Origin: Natrialba swarupiae
GTDB taxonomy: Archaea > Halobacteriota > Halobacteria > Halobacteriales > Natrialbaceae
Assembly (NCBI RefSeq): GCF_008245225.1
Contig: NZ_VTAW01000003.1
Location: forward strand, 1-64,000
Length of the DNA: 64,000 nt
Direction of reading: 5' to 3'
The position numbers and the translations under genes were made by a program. The notes below the pieces were generated by a model. It did no database searches and was not told the origin of the DNA. It was given only the letters and a program-made list of their open reading frames with translations. This document shows positions 27,849-35,568 of this stretch, in pieces (position 1 is the stretch's first letter; each line of letters opens with the position of its first letter).

Positions 27849-27893
27849 TGTGAATAACTGGTGTATCGAATCGCTTAAACGTGAAAGAACGAG

Positions 27894-28967
27894 TTAGTGA
27901 GCGAGCGCTTCCTCGGAGCCGACGTCCTCGGATTCGGCGGCGATGTACGTCGCGAGGTCGAGCATCCGGTTCGAGAAGCCGAACTCGTTGTCGTACCAGG
28001 TGAGGATCTTCACGAGGCCACCGTCGAGAGACATCGTCGACTCGAGGTCGACGTAGGACGAAAACGGCAGGCCGACGATGTCACGGGAGACGATCTCGTC
28101 GTCGGTGTAGCCGAGGACGCCAGCGAGTTCGCCGTCTGCAGCCTCGCGGAACGCGTCGGCGAGTTCCTCCTCGGTGACGTCTTCGGCGAGGTCCACGGTG
28201 AGGTCGGTGATCGAGCCGTTGGGGACGGGGACGCGCATCGCCATCCCGTCGAGTTTCCCCTCGAGTTGTGGGAGCACTTCGGTGGTAGCGATGGCGGCGC
28301 CGGTCGACGTCGGGATGATGTTCTCGGCGGCGGTACGGCCGCGGCGGCGCTTGCCAAGCGGGCCGTCGATCAGGTTCTGCGTGCCGGTGTAAGCGTGGAC
28401 GGTCGTCAGGAGGCCGGACTCGATGCCGAACTCCTCGTCTAAGATCTTAACGACCGGCGCGACGGAGTTTGTCGTACAGGAGGCGTTCGAGACGATATCT
28501 GCATCGTCGTACTCGTCGTGGTTGACGCCGTAGACGATCGTCTGGACCTCCCTCTCGCCTTTCGGCGGTGCGGAGATAATCACTTTCTCGGCACCGGCCT
28601 CGAGATGCTGGGCCGCGTCGTCGTGTGTGCGGAACAGGCCGGTTGCCTCGAACGCGACGTCGACGTCGAGGTCGTCCCACGGAAGATCGGTGGGATCGCG
28701 CTCGGAGAGCAGTTGAATCTCGTGGTCGCCGACCGAGAGCACGTCACCGTCGCGGGAAACGTCATCGAGTCGGCCGTGGACGGAATCGTACTGGGCGAGA
28801 TACTCCATGTCGTCGTCGGCCATCACGTCGTTGATCGCGACGATCTCGACGTTGTCGTACTCGAGTGAGGCTCGTAGTACGTTCCGTCCGATACGCCCGA
28901 ATCCGTTGAGACCGATACGCAACGAGTTCTCCTTTCCGTTCTCTCCCTCGTAAGAATGTTCACTCAT
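27894..28967 (-). CDS. gapA: Glyceraldehyde-3-phosphate dehydrogenase, class I (bacterial type)
   Basis: This enzyme of 357 residues oxidises glyceraldehyde-3-phosphate and adds phosphate. The NAD fold starts LRIGLNGFGRIGRNVLRA after a 15-residue acidic N-terminal extension. The catalytic Cys164 lies in SNASCTTN and the substrate helix follows in VHAYTGTQNLIDGP. Class I enzymes serve the catabolic direction in haloarchaea such as Haloferax; that role is inferred here. It is upstream of pgk and divergent from the type II enzyme gene at 29229. Confidence 0.97.
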   Translation of the reverse strand: MSEHSYEGENGKENSLRIGLNGFGRIGRNVLRASLEYDNVEIVAINDVMADDDMEYLAQYDSVHGRLDDVSRDGDVLSVGDHEIQLLSERDPTDLPWDDLDVDVAFEATGLFRTHDDAAQHLEAGAEKVIISAPPKGEREVQTIVYGVNHDEYDDADIVSNASCTTNSVAPVVKILDEEFGIESGLLTTVHAYTGTQNLIDGPLGKRRRGRTAAENIIPTSTGAAIATTEVLPQLEGKLDGMAMRVPVPNGSITDLTVDLAEDVTEEELADAFREAADGELAGVLGYTDDEIVSRDIVGLPFSSYVDLESTMSLDGGLVKILTWYDNEFGFSNRMLDLATYIAAESEDVGSEEALAH

Positions 28968-28991
28968 ATACGAGTTCTATGCCCCCCGCCG

Positions 28992-28999
28992 TTAAATTT
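28992..28999 (-). promoter_or_regulatory. TATA element of the class I gap promoter
   Basis: AAATTTAA on the minus strand lies 25-32 bases before the ATG, consistent with a leaderless mRNA. The upstream TTGGATTGGACAAC could hold the BRE or a regulator site. Confidence 0.55.
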
Positions 29000-29228
29000 G
29001 TTGTCCAATCCAAAACGTTGATGAACGGTCCACACAGACGATTCGAAACCTGGTATCCGAAGCGGGAGTAACGAAAAAATAACATAATTCAAATACATAT
29101 GTGTAAATACTATTTTCCATCTTTGCCGCCTTCTTCTGCCAGTTTTTCCCATGTTACTCGATTTCGAGTTAACATCTGTAAATTATTTGCGAAACGGTTA
29201 TGGGCGTCGGCGGTGGAGAGTAACTCGT

Positions 29229-30296
29229 ATGATACGGGTCGGAGTCAACGGATACGGAACCATCGGTAAACGCGTCGCCGATGCGGTCCGTGCACAACCC
29301 GATATGGAGGTCTGTGGCGTCGCGAAACGCAGTCCGAACTACGTCGCCGTCGGCGCAACTGAAGCGGGATATCCCGTCTACGCTGCCGACGACGACCGTG
29401 CTCACGAGTTCGCCGCCGCCGGCATCGACCTCGCTGGATCGGTCGACAAACTCGTCGCCGAAAGCGATGTCGTGGTCGACGCGACACCCTCCGGCGTCGG
29501 TGCTGAGAACCGTCCGCTCTACGAACACCACGACACCCCCGCACTCTTCCAGGGTGGCGAGGATGCCACCGTCGCCGAAGTCAGTTTCAACGCCCGCGTC
29601 AACTACGACGAGGCCGAGGACGCCGACTACGTGCGTGTCGTCTCCTGTAACACGACCGGACTCTCCCGGTTTCTCGCACCACTCTACGAGAACTACGGTA
29701 TCGAGAAGGCCCGCGTCACGCTGGTTCGCCGCGGCGGCGATCCGGACCAGACCGGACGAGGGCCGATCAACGACGCGGTTCCGGATCCGATTTCGATTCC
29801 CTCACACCACGGCCCTGACGTCCAGACCATCTTCCCGAAACTGGACATCGACACCATCGGGCTGAAGGTACCGACGACGATGATGCACCTCCACACCGTC
29901 AACGTCACCCTCGAGAACGAACCCGACGACGTCACCGAGATTCGCGACCGACTCCGATCCGAAGATCGCATTCTCACGATCCCCGATTACGCCGGCATCG
30001 ACGGCGCGGGGACCCTGAAGGACTTCGCACTCGACGCCGGTCGCCCCCGCGGCGACATCTGGGAGAACTGCGTCTGGGAGGAGTCGATCACCCTTCGCGG
30101 CAGGGATCTCTACTGTATGCAGGCGATCCACCAGGAGTCCGACGTCGTTCCAGAGAACGTCGACGCGATCCGCGCCCTCTCGGGACATCTCACCGGCCCC
30201 GAAAGCCGCTCGCTCACGAACGAGACCCTCGGCATCGGCTTCAGCCGACTCGACGGCCGCGAGAGTCGAACGCTCGATCGACAGACGGCGGACTAA
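29229..30296 (+). CDS. gapB: Glyceraldehyde-3-phosphate dehydrogenase, archaeal type II
   Basis: This 355-residue archaeal-type phosphorylating GAPDH is unrelated in detail to the class I enzyme nearby. It begins [19 protein letters not shown], has DATPSGVG, the active-site Cys140 in [11 protein letters not shown], and [21 protein letters not shown] (abridged: [16 protein letters not shown]). The start at ATG 29229 is preceded by a TATA-like GGTTATGG 26-33 bases upstream; the longer frame has no support. In Haloferax the type II enzyme acts in gluconeogenesis, which is the expected role here. Confidence 0.97.
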   Translation: MIRVGVNGYGTIGKRVADAVRAQPDMEVCGVAKRSPNYVAVGATEAGYPVYAADDDRAHEFAAAGIDLAGSVDKLVAESDVVVDATPSGVGAENRPLYEHHDTPALFQGGEDATVAEVSFNARVNYDEAEDADYVRVVSCNTTGLSRFLAPLYENYGIEKARVTLVRRGGDPDQTGRGPINDAVPDPISIPSHHGPDVQTIFPKLDIDTIGLKVPTTMMHLHTVNVTLENEPDDVTEIRDRLRSEDRILTIPDYAGIDGAGTLKDFALDAGRPRGDIWENCVWEESITLRGRDLYCMQAIHQESDVVPENVDAIRALSGHLTGPESRSLTNETLGIGFSRLDGRESRTLDRQTAD

Positions 30297-30313
30297 TCGT
30301 TTTCGCGCGCGGA

Positions 30314-30321
30314 AAGTTTTT
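30314..30321 (+). promoter_or_regulatory. Promoter element of the hsp20 gene
   Basis: The sequence CGGAAAGTTTTTGC places an AAGTTTTT TATA-like octamer 26-33 bases before the ATG at 30347, preceded by a purine-rich BRE-like GGAA. This fits a leaderless heat-shock-type promoter. Confidence 0.5.
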
Positions 30322-30346
30322 GCACCTCCCCTCCTTACCCACACCC

Positions 30347-30748
30347 ATGCGACGAGACGACCGCGACGAACCGTTCGACGACCTCTTCCGTGAGATCGAA
30401 CGGATGATGAACGAGATGATGAACGGAGCGGACGCGAACGTCAACTTCGACTCCGCGAACACCGCCGAGAACGGCTTCGGAATGGACACCCACGTCGATA
30501 TCCACGAAACCGACAGCGAGATCCGCGTCGTCGCCGACCTTCCCGGCGTCGAGAAAGACCACATCGACCTCGAGTGTGACGGCAAAACGCTGACGATCTC
30601 TGCAGGTAGCGACCACCACCAGTACGACGAGCGCATCTCCCTGCCCCAGCGGGTCAACGAACACACGGCCTCGGCGACGTACAACAACGGCGTCCTCGAG
30701 GTCGTCTTCGAACCCGCCGAAGAATCGTCCGATATCAGCCTCGAATAA
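30347..30748 (+). CDS. hsp20: Hsp20/alpha-crystallin family small heat-shock protein
   Basis: The protein has 133 residues. An N-terminal Met/Arg/Glu-rich region (IERMMNEMMNG) leads into the alpha-crystallin domain: THVDIHETDSEIRVVADLPGVEKDHIDLE (abridged: VVADLPGVEKDHIDL), ISLPQRVNEHTASATYNNGVLEV. The final strand motif NGVLEVVF, equivalent to the family's NGVLTV, is conserved. The C-terminal tail lacks a clear I-X-I motif, so oligomer assembly may differ. It holds unfolding proteins in solution. A T-run (30772-30776) after the stop is a likely terminator. Confidence 0.93.
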   Translation: MRRDDRDEPFDDLFREIERMMNEMMNGADANVNFDSANTAENGFGMDTHVDIHETDSEIRVVADLPGVEKDHIDLECDGKTLTISAGSDHHQYDERISLPQRVNEHTASATYNNGVLEVVFEPAEESSDISLE

Positions 30749-30771
30749 CTCGACCGTCGCGGTCATAGCCG

Positions 30772-30776
30772 TTTTT
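30772..30776 (+). terminator. T-tract after hsp20
   Basis: The sequence GCCGTTTTTGTC lies 23 bases after the stop codon. Archaeal polymerase terminates at short T-runs in the non-template strand, so this is a plausible terminator. Confidence 0.4.
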
Positions 30777-30867
30777 GTCATCTAACCGTGACGAGCCTGG
30801 CCGCCGATCCGGGAGTGGCGTCTACCGAACGCCGCGAGATAGTCGTGTGGCGTATCGAACGGACGAG

Positions 30868-31746
30868 CTATCGGGGTAATCGGTCCGCCGTCGATCGGAT
30901 CGCCTCTACGAGCCGATCGTAAAACCCGGGTTCGTACTTCGTCTCCTCGTCGATCGTCGGCCGTGCGTTCGTCTCGTTGACGACGAGTCGATCCTCGGTC
31001 TCGAGTACGTCGACGCCCAGAAACGGGATCTCGAGTTCCGACGCGACGGCTTCGGCCAGTTCGCGGTGCCGTGCTGGAAGGTCGACCCCGGTCGCTTCGG
31101 CTCCGCGATGGACGTTGTGTTTCCATTGGCCCTCCGCAACAGCCTCCTCGGGGAGTCGGCGCTCGACCGCGCCGACGTACTCGCCCTCGAGGACCATCAC
31201 CCGGTAATCGATTGCGTCGGGGAGGTACTCTTGAATCAGAAACGAGCGGTCGCCCGTCGCCCGGTAGTCGTGGACGAGCGAGAGGTAATCACAGATCCCG
31301 AGAAACGAGTCCAGATCGTGGGCTTTCGCGACGCCGACGCCCCGCGTCGTCGAGTTAGGCTTGACCACAACTGGCGGCTCGAACCGCCCGAATACGTCCG
31401 CCAAGGTAGCTTCGCTCACGTCGTTCGAGACGTACACCGATCGCGCAACCGGCAGGTCGGCTCGCCCGAGTCGCGCCACCACTTCCGCTTTGTTCCGCGA
31501 GGTGAGCACCGCCTCGTGGTCGTTGAGCCAGGGAATCTCGAGGAGGGCGTCGGCGACGCCGCCTTCCATGAGTCGGCCGGGGTAGACGAAGCCGATGTCG
31601 TACTCGTCGGGCTCCCACGGCGGCGCGGACAGATCTATCACGCGCTCGCTCGCGGGAACGTGATGTACTTGCACGCCCCGCTTCTCGAGCGGCTCGCGCA
31701 TCCGCTGGAACGTCTCCTCGGCGTTTGCGACGGCCAGATCGATCAT
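30868..31746 (-). CDS. ATP-grasp ligase, RimK-like
   Basis: The protein has 292 residues. The N-terminal domain VANAEETFQRMREPLEKRG leads to the ATP-grasp core: PPVVVKPNSTTRGVGVAKA with the ATP-contact Lys and glycine-rich loop, FLIQEYLPDAIDYRVMVLEGE, and the metal-binding end FLGVDVLETEDRLVVNETNARP with the paired acidic/Asn residues. This resembles RimK-type ligases that add glutamate or similar amino acids to an acceptor. The acceptor in haloarchaea is not deducible from sequence. Confidence 0.85.
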   Translation of the reverse strand: MIDLAVANAEETFQRMREPLEKRGVQVHHVPASERVIDLSAPPWEPDEYDIGFVYPGRLMEGGVADALLEIPWLNDHEAVLTSRNKAEVVARLGRADLPVARSVYVSNDVSEATLADVFGRFEPPVVVKPNSTTRGVGVAKAHDLDSFLGICDYLSLVHDYRATGDRSFLIQEYLPDAIDYRVMVLEGEYVGAVERRLPEEAVAEGQWKHNVHRGAEATGVDLPARHRELAEAVASELEIPFLGVDVLETEDRLVVNETNARPTIDEETKYEPGFYDRLVEAIRSTADRLPR

Positions 31747-31818
31747 ACTCGTAGATACCCGTGAGCACGGAATACTGTATCGACCAGCGGACCCGGACGT
31801 AACCTACGCAGTTACCGT

Positions 31819-31840
31819 GACGTAAGACGGTACTTACGTC
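31819..31840. promoter_or_regulatory. 8-6-8 perfect inverted repeat upstream of a lipoprotein gene
   Basis: GACGTAAG, a six-base spacer, then CTTACGTC. The dyad ends 21 bases before the lipoprotein ATG and overlaps the area where a TATA box or start site would fall, as expected for a repressor operator. The divergent ATP-grasp gene starts 73 bases to the left and could share it. Confidence 0.55.
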
Positions 31841-31861
31841 GATTCGCTCGAATGAACCGGC

Positions 31862-32563
31862 ATGAGTCGTGACGTTTCGAGACGGCGATGGATACAACTG
31901 TGTGGTGGGGTGACTGCGGGTGCGCTGGCTGGGTGTCTCGACGACAATCCCATCACCGGCGACGGCGACGGGGACGGCGGCGAGGCGGGCGACGCCAGCG
32001 GGAGCGACGACGGGAGTGGTGGATCTGGAGGCGGGAGCGAAACCGGGGGTGAGATCGCGACGTTCGGAGACGTTCGATTCGAGAACTCCTACGCGATGGA
32101 GCTCAGCGAGTTCGAGATGGACGACGCGGCGAGGACCGTCGAAATCACCGGCCGGTACTATCGGGGAGACTACTATCAGCGTTCGATCGTTGACGGTCAG
32201 GAAGTAGAGAATTACCACGTCGACGGCGACCACTACATGGTCACCGACGGGATGTGCATCGAAGGCTCCGGATCGGAGGGGGGGCCGATCGGCGACGTCG
32301 ACGCAGACGAGACCGCTGATTTCGAAAGCCACGAGGATCTCACCGGAACGCATCCCGAACTCGAGGCCGTTGGAACGGAATCGATCGACGGCGAAGAGAT
32401 GACCGTCTTCGAGATCGACGACGGCGAACCGATCACGTACTACGTCAGTGTCGAAACCGGCTACCTGCGTCGCGCCGAGTTCGAAGACGGCACCATGGAC
32501 TTTCACTCGTGGGGTGACGTTGACCCGATCGAGACGCCGGAGATGGACTGTCAGTCGTTCTGA
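31862..32563 (+). CDS. Tat-exported lipoprotein of unknown function
   Basis: This 233-residue protein has a twin-arginine signal (SRDVSRRRWIQLCGG) and lipobox LAGC, so Cys25 is the predicted lipidated residue. A Gly/Asp/Ser-rich linker spans about residues 29-65. The mature domain, with WKIDE-free beta-rich blocks such as RYYRGDYYQRSIVDGQ, EIDDGEPITYYVSVETGYL and RRAEFEDGTMDFHSW, resembles in style the LolA-like folded lipoproteins of haloarchaea, but I cannot name a family. It is exposed on the outer face of the cell membrane. An inverted-repeat operator candidate lies just upstream. Confidence 0.85.
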   Translation: MSRDVSRRRWIQLCGGVTAGALAGCLDDNPITGDGDGDGGEAGDASGSDDGSGGSGGGSETGGEIATFGDVRFENSYAMELSEFEMDDAARTVEITGRYYRGDYYQRSIVDGQEVENYHVDGDHYMVTDGMCIEGSGSEGGPIGDVDADETADFESHEDLTGTHPELEAVGTESIDGEEMTVFEIDDGEPITYYVSVETGYLRRAEFEDGTMDFHSWGDVDPIETPEMDCQSF

Positions 32564-32680
32564 TCACCGTTCTGTTTGGGAGAGCGGGGTGATTGTCGCG
32601 GGTCGTTCTGACGGCATCACCACTCGAGGCCGACTCGATGGAATGTATCGCATTCGTTTGGAACGAAAACGAGAGATGTC

Positions 32681-32763
32681 TATAGGTGCCACTGCACGTC
32701 ATTGCGACCTGATCGCCAGATGTTTCGGCGATCAGTGTGTAAATAGGTGCAGTTGTTCCTATC
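32681..32763. repeat. Nested inverted repeats downstream of the L10e gene
   Basis: An inner perfect 9-bp stem CTGATCGCC/GGCGATCAG (32709-32717 with 32727-32735) sits inside an outer imperfect one (TATAGGTGCCACTGCAC with GTGCAGTTGTTCCTATC). It lies between the convergent lipoprotein and L10e genes, five bases past the L10e stop. It may be a bidirectional terminator or mRNA 3'-end structure; a small RNA is possible but unproven. Confidence 0.5.
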
Positions 32764-32767
32764 GGAG

Positions 32768-33298
32768 TTAGGCGATCAACTGCTCTTCGCCCTTCTCGAC
32801 GACGATCCGACACGGCGGCGTGATCTTGTTGTACGCACGACGGAACGCCTCCTTCCCGAAGTCGGCGTCGTCGACGTCACACCAGATCGTAAAGATTCGG
32901 TCGCCCTTGTCGATCCGTGCGGCCGTGCCAACGATCTTGCCGAACGACTGGCGCATTCCGTCGGAGACACGGTCCGCACCCGCGCCGGTTGCCTGCTTGT
33001 TCTCCCGGATGACGTGGTGGGGGAACTTGCGCAGGATCATCTTGTAGTTGCCCTCGCCGGCGTTTTTGAGCATGTGGCGGTTCGCGGAGAGCCGGGAGGC
33101 CTCGAGCGATCCGTGGCGGATCTGGACCTCCTCTTCGGTGACGAGACTGATCTGAACCGGATAGTCGTCGGGCTCGGCACGGATGTCGCCCATCTTGTGC
33201 TGTGCGATCTTCGATCCGGGAATGCCAGTAATGTACTCGCGGCGCGTGTAGGCCGGCTTACTGATGTCCCGGTACATTGAGGCGGGTTTATCGGACAT
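32768..33298 (-). CDS. rpl10e: 50S ribosomal protein L10e (uL16)
   Basis: The protein has 176 residues. Archaeal/eukaryotic L10e corresponds to bacterial L16 and sits near the peptidyl transferase centre. Conserved blocks include [73 protein letters not shown] (abridged: [20 protein letters not shown]) and [20 protein letters not shown]-like CCTTTATCC on the minus strand about 45-55 bases before the start is the likely promoter. Confidence 0.98.
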   Translation of the reverse strand: MSDKPASMYRDISKPAYTRREYITGIPGSKIAQHKMGDIRAEPDDYPVQISLVTEEEVQIRHGSLEASRLSANRHMLKNAGEGNYKMILRKFPHHVIRENKQATGAGADRVSDGMRQSFGKIVGTAARIDKGDRIFTIWCDVDDADFGKEAFRRAYNKITPPCRIVVEKGEEQLIA

Positions 33299-33460
33299 GG
33301 TTGTGATTACTTACGAAAACGGAGGCCTACCGAGCGGATAAAGGCTTCGAACCACGGATTCGGATCGAAGACCGCGAGACGGGGCGGATGGCACTGCTCG
33401 AGAGGACGGCCGGTGACCGCGTCTGGAATCGTATTCGAGAACAAAAGCGTGTGGTCGCTT

Positions 33461-33697
33461 TCACCGGCTGACGCCGACCGTGTACTCGCCGCCGGTTTTC
33501 CGGACGAGTCCCTGACTCGAGAGGGTTTCGAGGACGCTCAGCACCGACATCTTGTTCATCGCCAGCGTGCGGTTGAGGTCGTCGACCGTCGCGCCGTCGG
33601 CCGCCTCGAGATAGAGGTAGACGAGCTTTCCCTGCGGTGACTCGATGTTGGTTGGGAGGTCGTCGATCCGTTCGGTCGCGGGTTGCTGTTCTATCAT
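33461..33697 (-). CDS. Small winged-helix-like DNA-binding protein
   Basis: The protein has 78 residues: a polar N-terminus, then SPQGKLVYLYLEAADGATVDDLNRTLAMNKMSVLSVLETLSSQGLVRKTGGEY, read as helix, helix-turn-helix (DDLNRTLAMNKMSVLSVLET) and wing (GLVRKTGGEYTV). The pattern fits compact TrmB/MarR-like HTH proteins common in haloarchaea. Target and ligand are unknown. It is transcribed alone, upstream of L10e on the same strand with 162 bases between. Confidence 0.75.
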   Translation of the reverse strand: MIEQQPATERIDDLPTNIESPQGKLVYLYLEAADGATVDDLNRTLAMNKMSVLSVLETLSSQGLVRKTGGEYTVGVSR

Positions 33698-34009
33698 AGT
33701 ACGGACGACGCCGAATACCTGTATAAATCTGTGGTGCAGGAACTTGATACTATCTAAGTGATAATATTGGCATTATATGTATTGACATTCGATCCCACGA
33801 GCCAGATGTCGAGCGTGGGATCCAGTAAGGTGGGTTTCGACGCCTGTATGCGAATTTCGGCTCGTTGCTTTACACGATTGATAAGGAACATCCCGGAGCC
33901 TCGAGGTAGTATTAGATGTAATGACACGACACAATCCGGCTCGGAGTGAGACGCCCAGACGCGGCGAGTCGGCGGCGCGCTTAAGGCCGTTCCACCGAAA
34001 TGAATTCGC
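33698..34009. other. AT-richer intergenic region
   Basis: No gene is evident in these 312 bases. The first part (about 33750-33790) is clearly richer in A+T than the surroundings, and the centre is a low-GC patch without open reading frames of haloarchaeal character. GCGCTTAAGGCC near 33978-33987 is a good TATA element for the protease gene at 34010, whose mRNA would be leaderless. Confidence 0.5.
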
Positions 34010-35227
34010 ATGATACGGAGTTTCCGGATCGGGTCGCTGTTTGGGATCCCGATCAAACTCGATCTCACGTTCTTGCTAGTGCTGCCGTTGTTCGCGTATC
34101 TCATCGGGGTACAGCTCGGGGAGGTCGCGGAGGTCATGAACCTCACACTGGGTGCGGGAATCGACGTGGGGGCCGTCACCCAGGGTTCGATGCCGTGGAT
34201 ACTCGGGTTAGCCGCCGCGATCGGACTGTTCGTCGGCGTCGTCCTCCACGAACTCGGTCACTCGTTGACGGCCCAGCGGTACGGGTTTCCGATCGACTCG
34301 ATCACGCTCTGGCTGTTCGGCGGCGTCGCCGCGCTCTCCGAGATGCCCGAAGACTGGCGACAAGAGTTCACCATCGCCATCGCCGGCCCGATCGTCTCCG
34401 TGCTCGTCGGCATCGGCTCCTACGCGCTCTTTCTCGTGACCCCGGCGAGTCTGGATGGCGCGCGGTTCGTCCTCGCATATCTGGCGATACTGAACATTGC
34501 CCTCGCCGGATTCAACATGTTACCGGCGTTTCCGATGGACGGTGGCCGGGTGCTCCGTGCGTTTCTCGCGCGCTCGAAACCGTACGCGAAGGCCACCCAG
34601 CAGGCCGCAACCGTCGGAAAGTTTCTGGCGATCCTCATGGGCCTGTTCGGACTGCTCGCACAGTTCAACATCATCCTCATCGGCGTCGCCTTCTTCGTCT
34701 ACATTGCGGCCTCGAGTGAGGCCCAGCAGGTGACGATGAAAGCCGCGTTCCAGGACGTCACCGTCGCCGACATCATGACGCCGGTCAACGACCTCGACAC
34801 CGTCTCCCCCGGGACGACCATCGCCGAACTGATCCAGCGGATGTTCACCGAGCGTCACACGGGATTCCCGGTCGTCGACAGCGATGCGTTCGGTGACGGG
34901 CGGCTGATCGGGCTCGTCACGCTGTCGGACGCTCGAGAGATCGAGCCAGTCGAACGGGACGCGTACACGGTCGAGGACGTGATGACGACGGACCTGAAGA
35001 CGATCACGCCCGACTCGGACGCGATGACCGCGATCGAGCGCATGCGCGAGAACAACATCGGTCGATTGCTGGTCGTCGAGGACTCGAGGACCGCTGGCGA
35101 GCCGTCGGACGGAGAGCCCGGGGACCTCATCGGCATCATCTCGCGGTCCGACCTGATGACTGCCTTCGATATCGTCCAAAAAAGCGGTGCAATCAATCCG
35201 TCAGGGCAGTCGCCGGCCGCGGACTGA
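34010..35227 (+). CDS. Site-2-protease (M50) family metalloprotease with CBS domains
   Basis: The protein has 405 residues. Six or so membrane segments fill residues 15-245. Zinc ligands are in VVLHELGHSLTAQRYG (His80, Glu81, His84) and the third ligand in NMLPAFPMDGGRVLRAF. Two cytoplasmic CBS domains follow (TVADIMTPVNDLDTVSPG and TVEDVMTTDLKTITPDSD), which in other proteins bind adenosyl ligands and would gate proteolysis by energy state. It probably cleaves membrane-bound regulators within the bilayer. The TGA stop is the left flank of repeat copy D. Confidence 0.93.
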   Translation: MIRSFRIGSLFGIPIKLDLTFLLVLPLFAYLIGVQLGEVAEVMNLTLGAGIDVGAVTQGSMPWILGLAAAIGLFVGVVLHELGHSLTAQRYGFPIDSITLWLFGGVAALSEMPEDWRQEFTIAIAGPIVSVLVGIGSYALFLVTPASLDGARFVLAYLAILNIALAGFNMLPAFPMDGGRVLRAFLARSKPYAKATQQAATVGKFLAILMGLFGLLAQFNIILIGVAFFVYIAASSEAQQVTMKAAFQDVTVADIMTPVNDLDTVSPGTTIAELIQRMFTERHTGFPVVDSDAFGDGRLIGLVTLSDAREIEPVERDAYTVEDVMTTDLKTITPDSDAMTAIERMRENNIGRLLVVEDSRTAGEPSDGEPGDLIGIISRSDLMTAFDIVQKSGAINPSGQSPAAD

Positions 35228-35310
35228 TACTGACTGCTATAAGTCCTTACCGGGGCAACCGCGCCTCGCCTTGCGGTTGCCCCGGTAAATAGTTACAGCA
35301 ATCCGTATGA
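35225..35310. mobile_element. Palindromic MITE-like element, copy D (80-bp core, TGA flanks)
   Basis: The core 35228-35307 lies between TGA 35225-35227, the protease stop codon, and TGA 35308-35310. It has the longest stem of the family: ACCGGGGCAACCGC pairs perfectly with GCGGTTGCCCCGGT around a 10-nt loop. The right end is ACAGCAATCCGTA; the left end has drifted (TACTGACTGCTAT). Confidence 0.85.
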
Positions 35311-35391
35311 GACGGACCGCGATGAGTCGATACCGGTCGATCACAGACCGGCGGGCGACCGATCGGCAATCAGTCATTGCAGACCGTATGA
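35308..35391. mobile_element. Degenerate tandem element, copy D' (78-bp core)
   Basis: It starts on the right-hand TGA of copy D and ends at CCGTA followed by TGA 35389-35391. Its ends GACGGACCGCGATGA and TACGGTCTGCAATGA (complement) agree at about 10 of 15 positions, and a CCGGTC/GACCGG stem sits in the middle. The arrangement TGA-element-TGA-element-TGA fits insertion of one copy at the flank of another. Confidence 0.7.
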
Positions 35392-35568
35392 CGGTTCCAC
35401 ACCTGGGTGCCAACGGACGGTTCTATTTTCGGCGTACTGACCACAGTCACATCGATCTACGGGCCCCGAGTGATCGACGTTCGCTCGAGCCGAGAAAACG
35501 GCACGGAACGGCCGCCTCGAGTACCGATACCAACATTCTTAACCGCAACCGGGGCCGAGGATTCGCCG

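Noticed and set aside
33754-34179. 141-residue minus-strand frame upstream of the site-2 protease
   Set aside because: It overlaps the protease N-terminus antisense and has no recognisable domain or haloarchaeal composition.
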